From assembly GCA_002490705.1 (NCBI GenBank), contig DKUO01000009.1, forward strand, positions 1,233-52,092: DNA of 50,860 nt, in the 5' to 3' direction. The translations under genes and the position numbers were made by a program. This stretch comes from Lachnospiraceae bacterium UBA7202. Its GTDB lineage: Bacteria > Bacillota > Clostridia > Lachnospirales > Lachnospiraceae. The notes under the pieces were generated by a model. It did no database searches. It was given only the letters and a program-made list of their open reading frames with translations, and was not told the origin of the DNA. Every line of letters begins with the position of its first letter. Within the stretch, counting starts at the first letter, position 1. Positions 23,936 through 32,911 of this stretch are shown piece by piece.

Positions 23936-25897
23936 ATGGCAGAAAATAAGATGGAACGTATGCGTGAGCTTGTCCTGCTCTTAAACAGGGCGTCAGAGGC
24001 TTACTACGCGAAAGATGAGGAGATTATTTCTAATTTTGAATATGACAGGCTTTATGATGAACTGACGGCGTTGGAGGCAGAGCTTGGCGTTACGCTGGCG
24101 GAAAGTCCCACGGTGCAGGTCGGTTATGAGGCGGTGGAGGAGCTGCCCAAGGAACGTCATGAAACGCCCATGCTTTCGCTGGCAAAGACCAAGAGCAGGG
24201 AGGAGCTGCGGGATTGGTTAAACGGCAGGGAGGGGCTTCTCTCATGGAAGCTTGACGGCCTGACCATTGTATTGACCTATGGAAACGGCGCGTTACATAA
24301 GGCGGTGACAAGAGGAAACGGCGAGGTGGGCGAGGTGATCACCAACAATGCCAGAGTGTTTCGCAACATTCCCCTGACCATTCCCTATCAGGGAGAATTA
24401 ATTCTGCGGGGGGAGGCCGTGATTACCTACAGTGGTTTTGAAAAAATCAACAGGGAGATTGAGGACGCTGAGGCGAAATATAAGAATCCCAGAAATCTGT
24501 GCAGCGGCAGCGTCCGACAGCTGGACAACCGGATTACGGCGCAGAGAGGCGTCTTCTTTTATGCGTTTTCGCTGGTGAAGGCGGAGGCGGATTTTCACAA
24601 TTCCCGCGCGGAGCAGTTCGTGTTCTTAAAAAAACTGGGATTTGACGTGGTGGAGTACCGTCTCGTGAATCCGAACAACATTTTAGATAACATTAGTTAT
24701 TTTGAGGAAAAGATTCAGACCTATGATGTGCCGTCGGACGGACTGGTTTTGACCTATGAGGATATGGCATACGGCGCGTCTCTTGGCAGGACAGCGAAAT
24801 TCCCCCGGGATTCCATTGCCTTTAAGTGGGCCGATGAACTGCGGGAGACAAGGCTTTTAGAAATGGAATGGAGCGCCAGCCGCACGGGTCTGATCAACCC
24901 GGTGGCCATCTTTGAGCCGGTGGAGCTGGAGGGCACTACGGTGAGCCGGGCCTCCGTGCACAATATCAGTATTGTGCGGGGATTAAAATTGGGGATCGGC
25001 GACAGGATTACGGTCTATAAGGCCAATATGATCATTCCGCAGATTGCGGAAAATCTGACCAAAAGCGATTCCCTCGAGATACCGGAGGTTTGTCCCGTCT
25101 GCGGGCAGCCGACCCGTATCGGTCAGACGGGAGACGCGCAGACGCTTATCTGCGATAACCCGGATTGCGACGCGAAGAAGATCAAGTCCTTCACCCTGCT
25201 TGTGAGCAGGGATGCCCTGAACGTGGACGGCCTGTCGGAGTCCACCTTGGAAAAGTTTCTGGCAAAGGGATTTTTGCACGAATTTGCGGATCTGTTCCGA
25301 CTGGAACGGTTTCGGGAGGAGATCACGCAGATGGAGGGATTCGGGGAGAAATCCTTCCAAAATATGATGGAAAGCCTCGAGAAGGCGAGAAAAACCACGC
25401 TGCCGCGGCTTCTTTACGGGCTGGGGATTGAGAACGTGGGCGTTGCCAACGCCAAGCTGCTTTGCAGGCATTTTCAGTATGATTTGCAGGCACTCCGGGA
25501 GGCTGACGAGGAAGAACTGGCAAAGATAGACGGCGTCGGCGAGGTGATTGCGAGGAGTATTTATGCCTATTTTCATGAGGAAAAGGCCGGGGAGCAGCTG
25601 AAAAACCTTTTGGGAGAGCTGGAGATAGAGAGAGAAGCCATACAGGAGTCGGAACAGACCTTAGCCGGCATGAGTTTTGTGATTACCGGCAGTCTGTCAC
25701 ATTTCGAGAACCGGAACGCCATGAAAGAGGAGATAGAGAAAAGAGGGGGTAAGGTGACCGGCAGCGTGACGGGTAAGACGGTCTGCCTGATCAATAACGA
25801 CACGGCCTCTTCCTCCTCCAAGAATAAGAAAGCCAAGGAATTGGAGATACCGATCCTGTCCGAGGAGGCGTTTATGGAGGAGTATCTGAAAAAATAA
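23936..25897 (+). CDS. ligA: NAD-dependent DNA ligase LigA, divergent
   Basis: This 653-residue enzyme seals DNA nicks with NAD during replication and repair. The order of domains is standard: NAD-binding Ia domain with YYAKDEEIISNFEYDRLYDEL, adenylation domain with lysine K105, OB fold, a four-cysteine zinc finger (CPVCGQ through CDNPDC), helix-hairpin-helix repeats (LYGLGIENVGVANAK, KIDGVGEVIA) and a C-terminal BRCT domain (about 575-653). The active-site motif reads KLDGLT instead of the usual K-[VIL]-DG-[LVI]-A, so this is a divergent branch. The ATG at 23936 follows GGGAGG; the frame is open much further upstream inside the preceding gene. Confidence 0.92.
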   Translation: MAENKMERMRELVLLLNRASEAYYAKDEEIISNFEYDRLYDELTALEAELGVTLAESPTVQVGYEAVEELPKERHETPMLSLAKTKSREELRDWLNGREGLLSWKLDGLTIVLTYGNGALHKAVTRGNGEVGEVITNNARVFRNIPLTIPYQGELILRGEAVITYSGFEKINREIEDAEAKYKNPRNLCSGSVRQLDNRITAQRGVFFYAFSLVKAEADFHNSRAEQFVFLKKLGFDVVEYRLVNPNNILDNISYFEEKIQTYDVPSDGLVLTYEDMAYGASLGRTAKFPRDSIAFKWADELRETRLLEMEWSASRTGLINPVAIFEPVELEGTTVSRASVHNISIVRGLKLGIGDRITVYKANMIIPQIAENLTKSDSLEIPEVCPVCGQPTRIGQTGDAQTLICDNPDCDAKKIKSFTLLVSRDALNVDGLSESTLEKFLAKGFLHEFADLFRLERFREEITQMEGFGEKSFQNMMESLEKARKTTLPRLLYGLGIENVGVANAKLLCRHFQYDLQALREADEEELAKIDGVGEVIARSIYAYFHEEKAGEQLKNLLGELEIEREAIQESEQTLAGMSFVITGSLSHFENRNAMKEEIEKRGGKVTGSVTGKTVCLINNDTASSSSKNKKAKELEIPILSEEAFMEEYLKK

Positions 25898-25985
25898 CAG
25901 GTGAAATGAAACGGACGGAAAATCAAAGAGTGGAAGGATACAACATTTATAATAAATTGCTTCTACTTTGAATGAAGCGAAAGGA

Positions 25986-26948
25986 ATGATAAAAAAAATG
26001 AGAAAAAGAAGAAAGAAGAAAAGGCGTGTCGGCGCTATAGCTGCGGGCATTGTGGCTGTAATATTGACTGTCGCTTGTTGTATATGTGTACTTACGTTTT
26101 TGACCAATGGTGTTATGAAGGCAGACGCTGACTCAGCAAACGCTACAGCGCATTTTGAGAGAACTACAGTTTCTGCTATAGAAGAAGTACGAGATAAAGA
26201 TGATGAGGTTGATCCACCTATTGACGAATCTGCGCCAGTGTCTGAACCTGAACCAGTTCCTGAGTCTGAACCTGAACCAGTTTCTGGGCCTGAACCTGAA
26301 CCAGTTCCTGAGCCTGAACCTGATCCTGATAACAAAACAATATCGTTCTTTGGTGATTCTATCACTACTTACAGTCAGTACAATAGTAATTTTTATACGA
26401 CATACCCCTATGGTGATGTTGATGATGTCAACAAGACGTGGTGGATGCAGGTAGCAGATAGAGGGGGATATACTTATCTTTCTAACAGTTCTTCAAGCGG
26501 CAGCTGTGTCGTTAAGAATGGTGATTTCTCGGGACAGTCCGCAGAACGCGTTGATTTTCTGGACGCTAACTCTGGAACTGTTATAGTGTTTATGGGAATG
26601 AACGATTATACTGGGTTGAAGGATTTGGATAAATTTGAAGAATCTTATGTAACAATGCTAAACAACATAAAGAGTAGATGTACTAGCGCTGATATTGTAT
26701 GCTGTACCCTTTACCCTGTTTCATTATTTGAAGCAAATAGACCTGTATCTAATTACAACGATATAATAAAACAGGTAGCAGCGGACAATGGATGCAAAGT
26801 AGTTGACTTGGCAGGTCTTGATATGAGTGCGGCTGCAAATATGACGGGAGACGAAGTTCACCCTACATACAATGGCATGACCGCTATTGCTGATCTTGTG
26901 CTCGGTGTTTTACAAGAAAGCAATATCACACCAAATCCAAATCTATAA
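25986..26948 (+). CDS. Membrane-anchored SGNH/GDSL hydrolase with Pro-Glu repeat linker
   Basis: This protein of about 320 residues begins with a very basic stretch (RKRRKKKRR), a membrane helix (about residues 16-38), a linker with an eight-residue Pro-Glu-Val repeat (86-115) and an SGNH domain to the end. The domain shows ISFFGDSITTY with the serine nucleophile, FMGMNDYTG, and GDEVHPTYNG with the D-X2-H pair. It may remove or transfer acyl groups on surface glycans. It is richer in A and T than its neighbours. The start is uncertain: ATG codons at 25986 and 25998 and a TTG at 25968 are possible. Confidence 0.8.
   Translation: MIKKMRKRRKKKRRVGAIAAGIVAVILTVACCICVLTFLTNGVMKADADSANATAHFERTTVSAIEEVRDKDDEVDPPIDESAPVSEPEPVPESEPEPVSGPEPEPVPEPEPDPDNKTISFFGDSITTYSQYNSNFYTTYPYGDVDDVNKTWWMQVADRGGYTYLSNSSSSGSCVVKNGDFSGQSAERVDFLDANSGTVIVFMGMNDYTGLKDLDKFEESYVTMLNNIKSRCTSADIVCCTLYPVSLFEANRPVSNYNDIIKQVAADNGCKVVDLAGLDMSAAANMTGDEVHPTYNGMTAIADLVLGVLQESNITPNPNL
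26241..26330 (+). repeat. 24-bp coding tandem repeat (about 3.75 copies)
   Basis: Three imperfect 24-base units and a partial fourth encode the peptide pattern S/P-E-P-E-P-V-P/S-E/G. They form the rigid, proline-rich linker between the membrane helix and the SGNH domain. Repeat number may vary between strains. Confidence 0.85.
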
Positions 26949-26957
26949 TCCAGGATT

Positions 26958-27875
26958 TTACAATATTTCCCTCACATCGTAGGGCGTGGTCTGGTACACG
27001 TAATAATTAAGCCAGTTGGAAAACAGAAGCTGCCCGGCGGAACGCCAGTTGACCACAGGCTCTTTTGTGGGGTCGTCGTCCGGGAAATAGTTCACCGGGA
27101 TTTTGGGATTCATGCCTTTTTCCATGTCTCTGGCATATTCTAAGGCCAGTGTGTCGGCGTCATATTCCAGATGGCAGGTGACGAAGAGGTGCCGGCTGTC
27201 TTCGGTCTTGGCGATCGCCACGCCGGCTTCGTCGGAAACAGCCATCAGTTCCAGATCCGGCACGGAGGCGATCTGTGCCGGCGCAATCGTCATAGCCCGG
27301 GACTGGGGTGCGTAAAAGATATCGTCAAAGCCCCGGAAGAGGGGAGATTTTTTCTTTAAAATATGATGGGGATAAACGCCGGAGAGTTTTTCGTTCAAAT
27401 CCTCCCGGTCTAAGCCGTAAAAGTAATACAGGGCGGCGTAGGCGCCCCAGCACAGATGCAGGGTGCAGTGCACATGCGTGCGGCCCCACTCCATAATGGT
27501 ACAGATTTCGTCCCAGTAGGCAACCTTCTCAAACCGGACATGATCAAGGGGCGCGCCGGTGATAATCATGCCGTCAAACTTGCGGTCCTTGATCTGGTCG
27601 AAGGTGGTGTAGAAAGCCTCCATGTGGTTGGAATCCGTATGTACGGGCGTATAGCTGGCTGTCTGCAAAAACTCCACATTCACCTGAAGCGGCGTGTTGG
27701 AGAGCTTTCTCAGAAGCTGTGTTTCGGTTACTTCTTTTGTGGGCATCAGGTTCAGGATGAGCACATCCAGCGGACGAATATCCTGGTGCATCGCCCGAAA
27801 TTCTGTCATTACAAATATATTTTCCTTCTCTAAAATGCCGGTTGCCGGCAGTAAATCAGCTACTTTGATGGGCAT
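26958..27875 (-). CDS. metAA: Homoserine O-acyltransferase MetA (probably acetyl-CoA using)
   Basis: This 305-residue enzyme activates homoserine for methionine synthesis by transferring an acyl group from acyl-CoA. The catalytic residues stand exactly at family positions: C142 (HLCWGA), H235 and E237 (TCHLEYD). Residue 111 decides acyl choice in the family (Gly in the succinyl-CoA enzyme of E. coli, Glu in acetyl-CoA enzymes); here it is Asp (GAPLDHV), which points to acetyl-CoA but is not the usual residue. The start is the ATG at 27875 with GGGA upstream; an earlier in-frame ATG adds 21 non-conserved residues. No S-box riboswitch is visible upstream. Confidence 0.92.
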   Translation of the reverse strand: MPIKVADLLPATGILEKENIFVMTEFRAMHQDIRPLDVLILNLMPTKEVTETQLLRKLSNTPLQVNVEFLQTASYTPVHTDSNHMEAFYTTFDQIKDRKFDGMIITGAPLDHVRFEKVAYWDEICTIMEWGRTHVHCTLHLCWGAYAALYYFYGLDREDLNEKLSGVYPHHILKKKSPLFRGFDDIFYAPQSRAMTIAPAQIASVPDLELMAVSDEAGVAIAKTEDSRHLFVTCHLEYDADTLALEYARDMEKGMNPKIPVNYFPDDDPTKEPVVNWRSAGQLLFSNWLNYYVYQTTPYDVREIL

Positions 27876-28102
27876 GGGAATCCCGCCTTTCTCTTTTTTG
27901 TTCCTGCATATCATATCATAATCTGCATGGACGTGCAAGGCGGCACGGTCAGGTCGTGGGCATATTTACCAAAGGCGCAAAGACAGGGAGCGTTTGTGAG
28001 AAAGCCGGGTTTGACAGAAAAAGGTTTGCATAATTCTGCTTTTTGCTATATAATCTATTTGTATTGTTTGACTTGATTTTCTTGAAGGGGAACGATTGCA
28101 TT

Positions 28103-28393
28103 ATGGAGACGGCATATCAGAAAGTAAAAGTACACAATGAGTTAGAATGGTGTCAGGTGAAGGACATGGCAACGAAGGAGAAGATAGAGAAAGTGCTTCT
28201 AAAGCACCGGGTTTCCTATTTTGTAAAATGGGAGAAACCGAAGTTCTTTTCAGGCGATACCTTTGGTGCGTGCGTATTCTGTGTCAATCAGCTGCAGAAG
28301 GAGAGCGCGGACGAGGCCATTGAGGAGCTTGCGGATGAGGTGAAGGAAAAGATTCGATTTATCAACCGTAAAGTGGACAAGACATTTTATTAA
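28103..28393 (+). CDS. Small conserved-looking protein of unknown function
   Basis: This 96-residue protein has an alpha/beta character: an N-terminal strand (AYQKVKVHN), a helix (TKEKIEKVLLKHRVSYFVKWEK), strands with two cysteines (FGACVFCVNQLQ) and a C-terminal charged helix. It has no membrane segment. A ferredoxin-like or DUF2007-like fold is possible, but I cannot assign a family. The ATG at 28103 is the best start; GAAGGGG lies about 12 bases upstream. A shared terminator follows it. Confidence 0.65.
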   Translation: METAYQKVKVHNELEWCQVKDMATKEKIEKVLLKHRVSYFVKWEKPKFFSGDTFGACVFCVNQLQKESADEAIEELADEVKEKIRFINRKVDKTFY

Positions 28394-28397
28394 GACA

Positions 28398-28425
28398 AAA
28401 AGACGCGCCTTATGACGCGTCTTTT
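28398..28425. terminator. Bidirectional terminator
   Basis: AAAAGACGCG and CGCGTCTTTT form a perfect 10-bp stem with an 8-base loop and A/T tracts on both sides. It serves the small plus-strand gene and overlaps the last codons of the converging activase gene. Confidence 0.85.
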
Positions 28426-31400
28426 TTCAGGTTTTTCTGGGCTGTGGAGAGCATCAGCTTGATCCGGTTTAATTGGTTGACCTCGCTGGCGCCGGGATCG
28501 TAGTCGATGGCCACGATGTTGGAGCTGGGATAGCGTTTCCGCAATTCCTTGATGACGCCTTTGCCCACTACATGGTTTGGCAGGCAGCCGAAGGGCTGGG
28601 TGCAGACGATGTTGCTTACGCCGCTGTGGATTAATTCTACCATTTCTCCGGTGAGAAACCACCCCTCGCCCGTCTGATTGCCGATATCGACGATGGGTTT
28701 CGCGTAGTCTACCAATGTGCGGATGTGTACCGGCGGTGTGAAATGTTCGCTTTTTGCGAACTCTTTTGCCGTCTGCGCCCGCAGTTTTTCAAGAGCCTTG
28801 ATGCCGAGAGTTGAGATCAGGGCCGTTTTCTTTGAGGTGCCGAGATAATCGGCTTTATAAATCTGGTTGTAGAAGCAGTAGAGCATAAAATCTAACAGAT
28901 CAGGCACCACGGCTTCAGCACCCTCGCTTTCCAGAAGCTCAACCAGATGATTGTTGGCGGCGGGAGCGAATTTTACGAGAATTTCGCCCACGATACCCAC
29001 ACGGGGCTTTTGCAGGTCCTCGTGGATGGGAATGGCGTCAAAATCCCGTATGATCTGACGGCACATCCGCTGGAACGTTAAGTAGTTCATGGACTTTCTG
29101 GAAACAAATTCCCGGCATTTCGTTACCCATTCGGCGTGCAGGGCGTCCACGGAACCGGCTTCTTTTTCGTAGGGCCGCATACGGTAAACGCAGCGCATGA
29201 AAATGTCGCCGAAAAGGGCGCTGTAGGCGGCCCGCATGAGAAGGTCAAGGTTCATATGGAAGCCGGGATTGCTTTCGATGCCTGCCAGATTGATGGAAAT
29301 AACGGGAATCTGTGACATTCCGGCCTTTTCCAGCGCGCGTCTGATAAAGCCCACATAGTTGGTAGCGCGGCAGCCGCCTCCGGTCTGGCTCATGATGATG
29401 GCTACTTTGTTCAAGTCATACTTGCCGGAATGCAGGGCGTCCATAATCTGCCCCACCACCATCAAGGAAGGATAACACGCGTCATTATTTACATATTTTA
29501 AGCCCATATCCACGGCGTGCCGGTTATCGTTGTCGAGCACTTCAAAGTGATAGCCGCAGGCATTAAAGGCGGCCTCCATGATCTCAAAGTGGATGGGCGA
29601 CATCTGCGGGCAAAGAATCGTATAATCCTTCCGCATTTCTTCTGTGAAGGCTACCTTGTTGATAGCGCTGGAGTGGATTTTGCGCTCTGCCGCCTTTTGT
29701 TCCCTGACTTTGATGGCGGAAAGCAGAGAGCGGATACGGATTCTGGCCGCTCCCAGATTGTTGACCTCGTCGATTTTCAGGCAGGTGTATATTTTGTCCG
29801 AGCCTGAGAGAATGTCGTTTACCTGATCTGTGGTGACCGCGTCCAGACCGCAGCCAAAGGAGTTAAGCTGGATCAGATCCAGATCTTCTCTGGTCTTTAC
29901 AAAGCTGGCCGCCGCATAGAGTCTGGAGTGATACATCCACTGGTCAGAGACGATCAGCGGTCGTTCCGGCTCCGCCAGATGGGAGACGGAGTCCTCGGTA
30001 AGCACAGCGATATCGTAGGAGGTAATCAGCTCGGGGATACCGTGGTTAATTTCCGGGTCGATATGGTAGGGGCGTCCCGCCAATACAATGCCCCGTTTAT
30101 GGTTTCCTTCCAGATAGCGCAGAACCTCCTCGCCCTTATCGCGCATATCCTGTCTGGCAAGGGCCAGTTCGTTCCAGGCATCCTTCGCAGCATTCATAAC
30201 GTCTGTTATAGGAAGCTCCTTAAATTCTCTCGTCAATGCCTCCGTGACAGTCTGTAGGCTTTCAAAGGACATAAAAGGATTGCGGAAGGCCACTTCTCCG
30301 CGCCCGATTTCCTCCACGTTATTCTTAATATTTTCGGAATAAGAGGTGACGATGGGGCAGTTGTAATGATTGTTTGCGTCATGGAACTCATCCCGCTCGT
30401 AAAAGAGAGCAGGGTAAAAGATAAAATCCACCTTCTGCTTGATGAGCCAGGAAACATGGCCATGCGCCAGCTTTGCGGGATAGCATTCCGACTCGCTGGG
30501 GATCGATTCGATGCCGAGCTCATAGATCTTCCGGTTGGAAACGGGCGAGAGCACGACGCGGTAGCCCAGCTTCGTGAAGAAGGTAAACCAAAACGGGTAG
30601 TTCTCGTACATGTTCAGCACTCTTGGAATCCCGACAGTGCCCCGGCTTGCCTCGTCGGCAGGCAGTGGTTCATAGGAAAAGTAGCGTTTCAGCTTATAGT
30701 CAAAGAGGTTCGGCACGCCATTTTCCTTTTTGGCGCGGCCAAGGCCCCTCTCACAGCGGTTGCCGGAGATATACTGACGGCCTCCCGTAAATTTGTTGAT
30801 GGTGAGACGGCAGTTGTTGGTACAGCCCTTACATTTTGCCATACTGGTCTCGAACTGTAGATTGGTGATCTGTTCCAGATTTAGCATGGTGGTCTGGCTG
30901 CCTTCCTGATAGTGATCTCTTGCGATTAAGGCCGCGCCGAAAGCGCCCATAATACCGGCAATATCCGGCCGGATCGCCTTGCAGCCTGCGATCTTTTCAA
31001 AACTTCGAAGAACCGCGTCATTGTAGAAGGTGCCGCCCTGTACCACGATATTTTTTCCGAGGGCAGAGGCATCAGAGACCTTGATTACCTTGAAGAGCGC
31101 ATTTTTAATGACAGAGTAGGCCAGTCCCGCGGAAATATCGGAGACGGAAGCGCCCTCCTTCTGCGCCTGTTTTACTTTGGAATTCATGAATACGGTACAG
31201 CGGGTGCCAAGATCAATGGGATGCTCGGCAAAGAGCGCGGCCTTCGCAAAATCCTCCACACTGTAATTCAGGGATTTGGCAAAGGTCTCGATGAAAGAAC
31301 CGCAGCCGGAGGAACAGGCTTCGTTCAGCTGTACGCTGTCCACGGTCTGGTTCTTGATTTTGATACATTTCATGTCCTGCCCGCCGATGTCCAGAATACA

Positions 31401-32651
31401 GTCCACTTCCGGGTCAAAGAAAGCGGCGGCGTTGTAGTGCGCTACGGTTTCCACCTCACCGTCGTCCAGCAAAAAGGCGGCCTTCATCAACGCTTCGCCG
31501 TAGCCGGTGGAGCAGGAGCGGGCTATTTTCACGCCTTCTGGAAGCAGATGGTAGATTTCCTTTAAGGAGCGGATAGCGGTCTTTAAAGGGCTTCCGTCGT
31601 TACTGCTGTAGAAGGAGTAGAGAAGAGAGCCGTCCTCGCCTACGAGGGCAACCTTTGTAGTGGTAGAGCCCGCGTCAATCCCCAGAAAGCAGTTTCCGTG
31701 GTAGGAGGCAAGGTCTCCCGTTGCCACGTGATGGGAATTGTGGCGGGAGAGGAAAGCATCGTAGTCTTCCTGTGAGGAAAAGAGCGGTTCCATACGCTCC
31801 ACCTCAAATTCCATCTTGATATCGGAGGAAAGCTTTTCGTTCAGCTCCTTCATGGTATAGTGAGCTTCCTCCTTCGCGTTCAGGGCGGAGCCGATGGCGG
31901 CGAAGAGGTGGGAATTGTCCGTATCTATAATATGGGCGTCGTCCAGCTTCAGGGTGCGGATAAAGGACTGCTTTAACTCCGACAAAAAGTGGAGCGGGCC
32001 GCCCAGAAAAGCTACATGTCCGCGAATCGGCTTGCCGCAGGCCAGGCCGCTGATGGTCTGATTTACCACAGCCTGAAAAATGGAGGCGGAAAGATCCTCC
32101 TTTGTGGCGCCCTCATTGATCAGGGGCTGGATGTCCGATTTGGCAAACACGCCGCAGCGGGCCGCTATGGTGTAGAGGGAATGATAATTTTTGGCATATT
32201 CATTCAGACCGGCAGCGTCCGTCTGTAGAAGGGACGCCATCTGGTCGATAAAAGAGCCGGTTCCGCCCGCACAGATACCGTTCATTCTCTGTTCTACGTT
32301 GCCGCCCTCAAAATAGATAATCTTGGCATCCTCGCCGCCCAGTTCAATGGCCACGTCCGTGACGGGCGCAAAGGTTTGCAGTGAGGTGGATACGGCAATC
32401 ACCTCCTGCACAAAGGGGATTCCCAGATGATTGGCCAGCGTAAGACCGCCGGAGCCCGTGATCATGGGATGTACCGTGAGATTGCCAAGTTTTTCATAAG
32501 CCTGCGCGAGAAGCCCCTGCAGGGTCTCACGGATATTGGCAAAATGTCTTTGATAATCGGAAAAGAGTATCTGATGCCTGTCGTCCAAAATGGCAATTTT
32601 GACGGTGGTGGAACCAATGTCAATGCCGAGGGTGTATTGCATATCACTCAT
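28410..32651 (-). CDS. 2-hydroxyacyl-CoA dehydratase activase-like giant protein (BadF/BcrA plus DUF2229)
   Basis: This 1413-residue protein contains two ASKHA-type ATPase domains in tandem (GIDIGSTTVKIAIL at residue 9 and LGIDAGSTTTKVALV near 325). These domains form the activator of 2-hydroxyacyl-CoA dehydratases, which uses ATP to drive one electron to the dehydratase through a 4Fe-4S cluster. Cysteines for the cluster lie in NEACSSGCGSF. A CKGCTNNCRL cysteine motif, a DUF2229 region (PRVLNMYENYPFWF) and a dehydratase-subunit-like C-terminal half follow. These fused proteins occur widely in Clostridia, and their own substrate is not established. RBS AGGAG lies 10 bases before the ATG at 32651. 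Confidence 0.9.
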   Translation of the reverse strand: MSDMQYTLGIDIGSTTVKIAILDDRHQILFSDYQRHFANIRETLQGLLAQAYEKLGNLTVHPMITGSGGLTLANHLGIPFVQEVIAVSTSLQTFAPVTDVAIELGGEDAKIIYFEGGNVEQRMNGICAGGTGSFIDQMASLLQTDAAGLNEYAKNYHSLYTIAARCGVFAKSDIQPLINEGATKEDLSASIFQAVVNQTISGLACGKPIRGHVAFLGGPLHFLSELKQSFIRTLKLDDAHIIDTDNSHLFAAIGSALNAKEEAHYTMKELNEKLSSDIKMEFEVERMEPLFSSQEDYDAFLSRHNSHHVATGDLASYHGNCFLGIDAGSTTTKVALVGEDGSLLYSFYSSNDGSPLKTAIRSLKEIYHLLPEGVKIARSCSTGYGEALMKAAFLLDDGEVETVAHYNAAAFFDPEVDCILDIGGQDMKCIKIKNQTVDSVQLNEACSSGCGSFIETFAKSLNYSVEDFAKAALFAEHPIDLGTRCTVFMNSKVKQAQKEGASVSDISAGLAYSVIKNALFKVIKVSDASALGKNIVVQGGTFYNDAVLRSFEKIAGCKAIRPDIAGIMGAFGAALIARDHYQEGSQTTMLNLEQITNLQFETSMAKCKGCTNNCRLTINKFTGGRQYISGNRCERGLGRAKKENGVPNLFDYKLKRYFSYEPLPADEASRGTVGIPRVLNMYENYPFWFTFFTKLGYRVVLSPVSNRKIYELGIESIPSESECYPAKLAHGHVSWLIKQKVDFIFYPALFYERDEFHDANNHYNCPIVTSYSENIKNNVEEIGRGEVAFRNPFMSFESLQTVTEALTREFKELPITDVMNAAKDAWNELALARQDMRDKGEEVLRYLEGNHKRGIVLAGRPYHIDPEINHGIPELITSYDIAVLTEDSVSHLAEPERPLIVSDQWMYHSRLYAAASFVKTREDLDLIQLNSFGCGLDAVTTDQVNDILSGSDKIYTCLKIDEVNNLGAARIRIRSLLSAIKVREQKAAERKIHSSAINKVAFTEEMRKDYTILCPQMSPIHFEIMEAAFNACGYHFEVLDNDNRHAVDMGLKYVNNDACYPSLMVVGQIMDALHSGKYDLNKVAIIMSQTGGGCRATNYVGFIRRALEKAGMSQIPVISINLAGIESNPGFHMNLDLLMRAAYSALFGDIFMRCVYRMRPYEKEAGSVDALHAEWVTKCREFVSRKSMNYLTFQRMCRQIIRDFDAIPIHEDLQKPRVGIVGEILVKFAPAANNHLVELLESEGAEAVVPDLLDFMLYCFYNQIYKADYLGTSKKTALISTLGIKALEKLRAQTAKEFAKSEHFTPPVHIRTLVDYAKPIVDIGNQTGEGWFLTGEMVELIHSGVSNIVCTQPFGCLPNHVVGKGVIKELRKRYPSSNIVAIDYDPGASEVNQLNRIKLMLSTAQKNLKKDAS

Positions 32652-32740
32652 TTCTCGTTCACTCCTTTATTGAGGTTGAAAAGGTTTTGGAAGCAATTAC
32701 CTTTTTACTTATTAAAATGCGTTTTTCCACATACCCTGTC

Positions 32741-32769
32741 ATTGTACGACACAGTTTTACAAATTGCAA
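32741..32769 (-). promoter_or_regulatory. Sigma-A promoter of the activase gene
   Basis: On the minus strand TTGCAA, a 17-base spacer and TACAAT are seen, about 90 bases before the start codon. The remaining part of the 260-base gap between the divergent genes shows no other clear signal except the weak promoter for the rhomboid-like gene. Confidence 0.6.
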
Positions 32770-32852
32770 GTCTCCAATTCTTAGAAAAACATGAAGTTTT
32801 CGGGAGCCATTTATTAAATTTTTATGACAGCGCTTTTTTTCAGATTGCGCCG

Positions 32853-32881
32853 TTTACTTTTAAAAAGAGGAATGCTATATT
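32853..32881 (+). promoter_or_regulatory. Weak promoter candidate for the rhomboid-like gene
   Basis: TTTACT, a 17-base spacer and TATATT, 31 bases before the ATG at 32912. The region is generally AT-rich, so the match is only suggestive. Confidence 0.4.
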
Positions 32882-32911
32882 ATATTATATATTTTTAAGG
32901 GAGAGTGGAAC

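Noticed and set aside
26241..26330. Short repeats that could suggest a CRISPR array
   Set aside because: The units are directly adjacent without spacers, are in frame, and encode a Pro-Glu linker.
25697..26365. Minus-strand frame rich in Gly-Ser repeats
   Set aside because: It is the antisense reading of the Pro-Glu repeat linker and the LigA BRCT end; the low-complexity pattern comes from the plus-strand coding repeat.
27876..28042. Possible S-box (SAM) riboswitch before metA
   Set aside because: None of the conserved S-box blocks nor a terminator hairpin is seen on the minus strand upstream of the MetA start.
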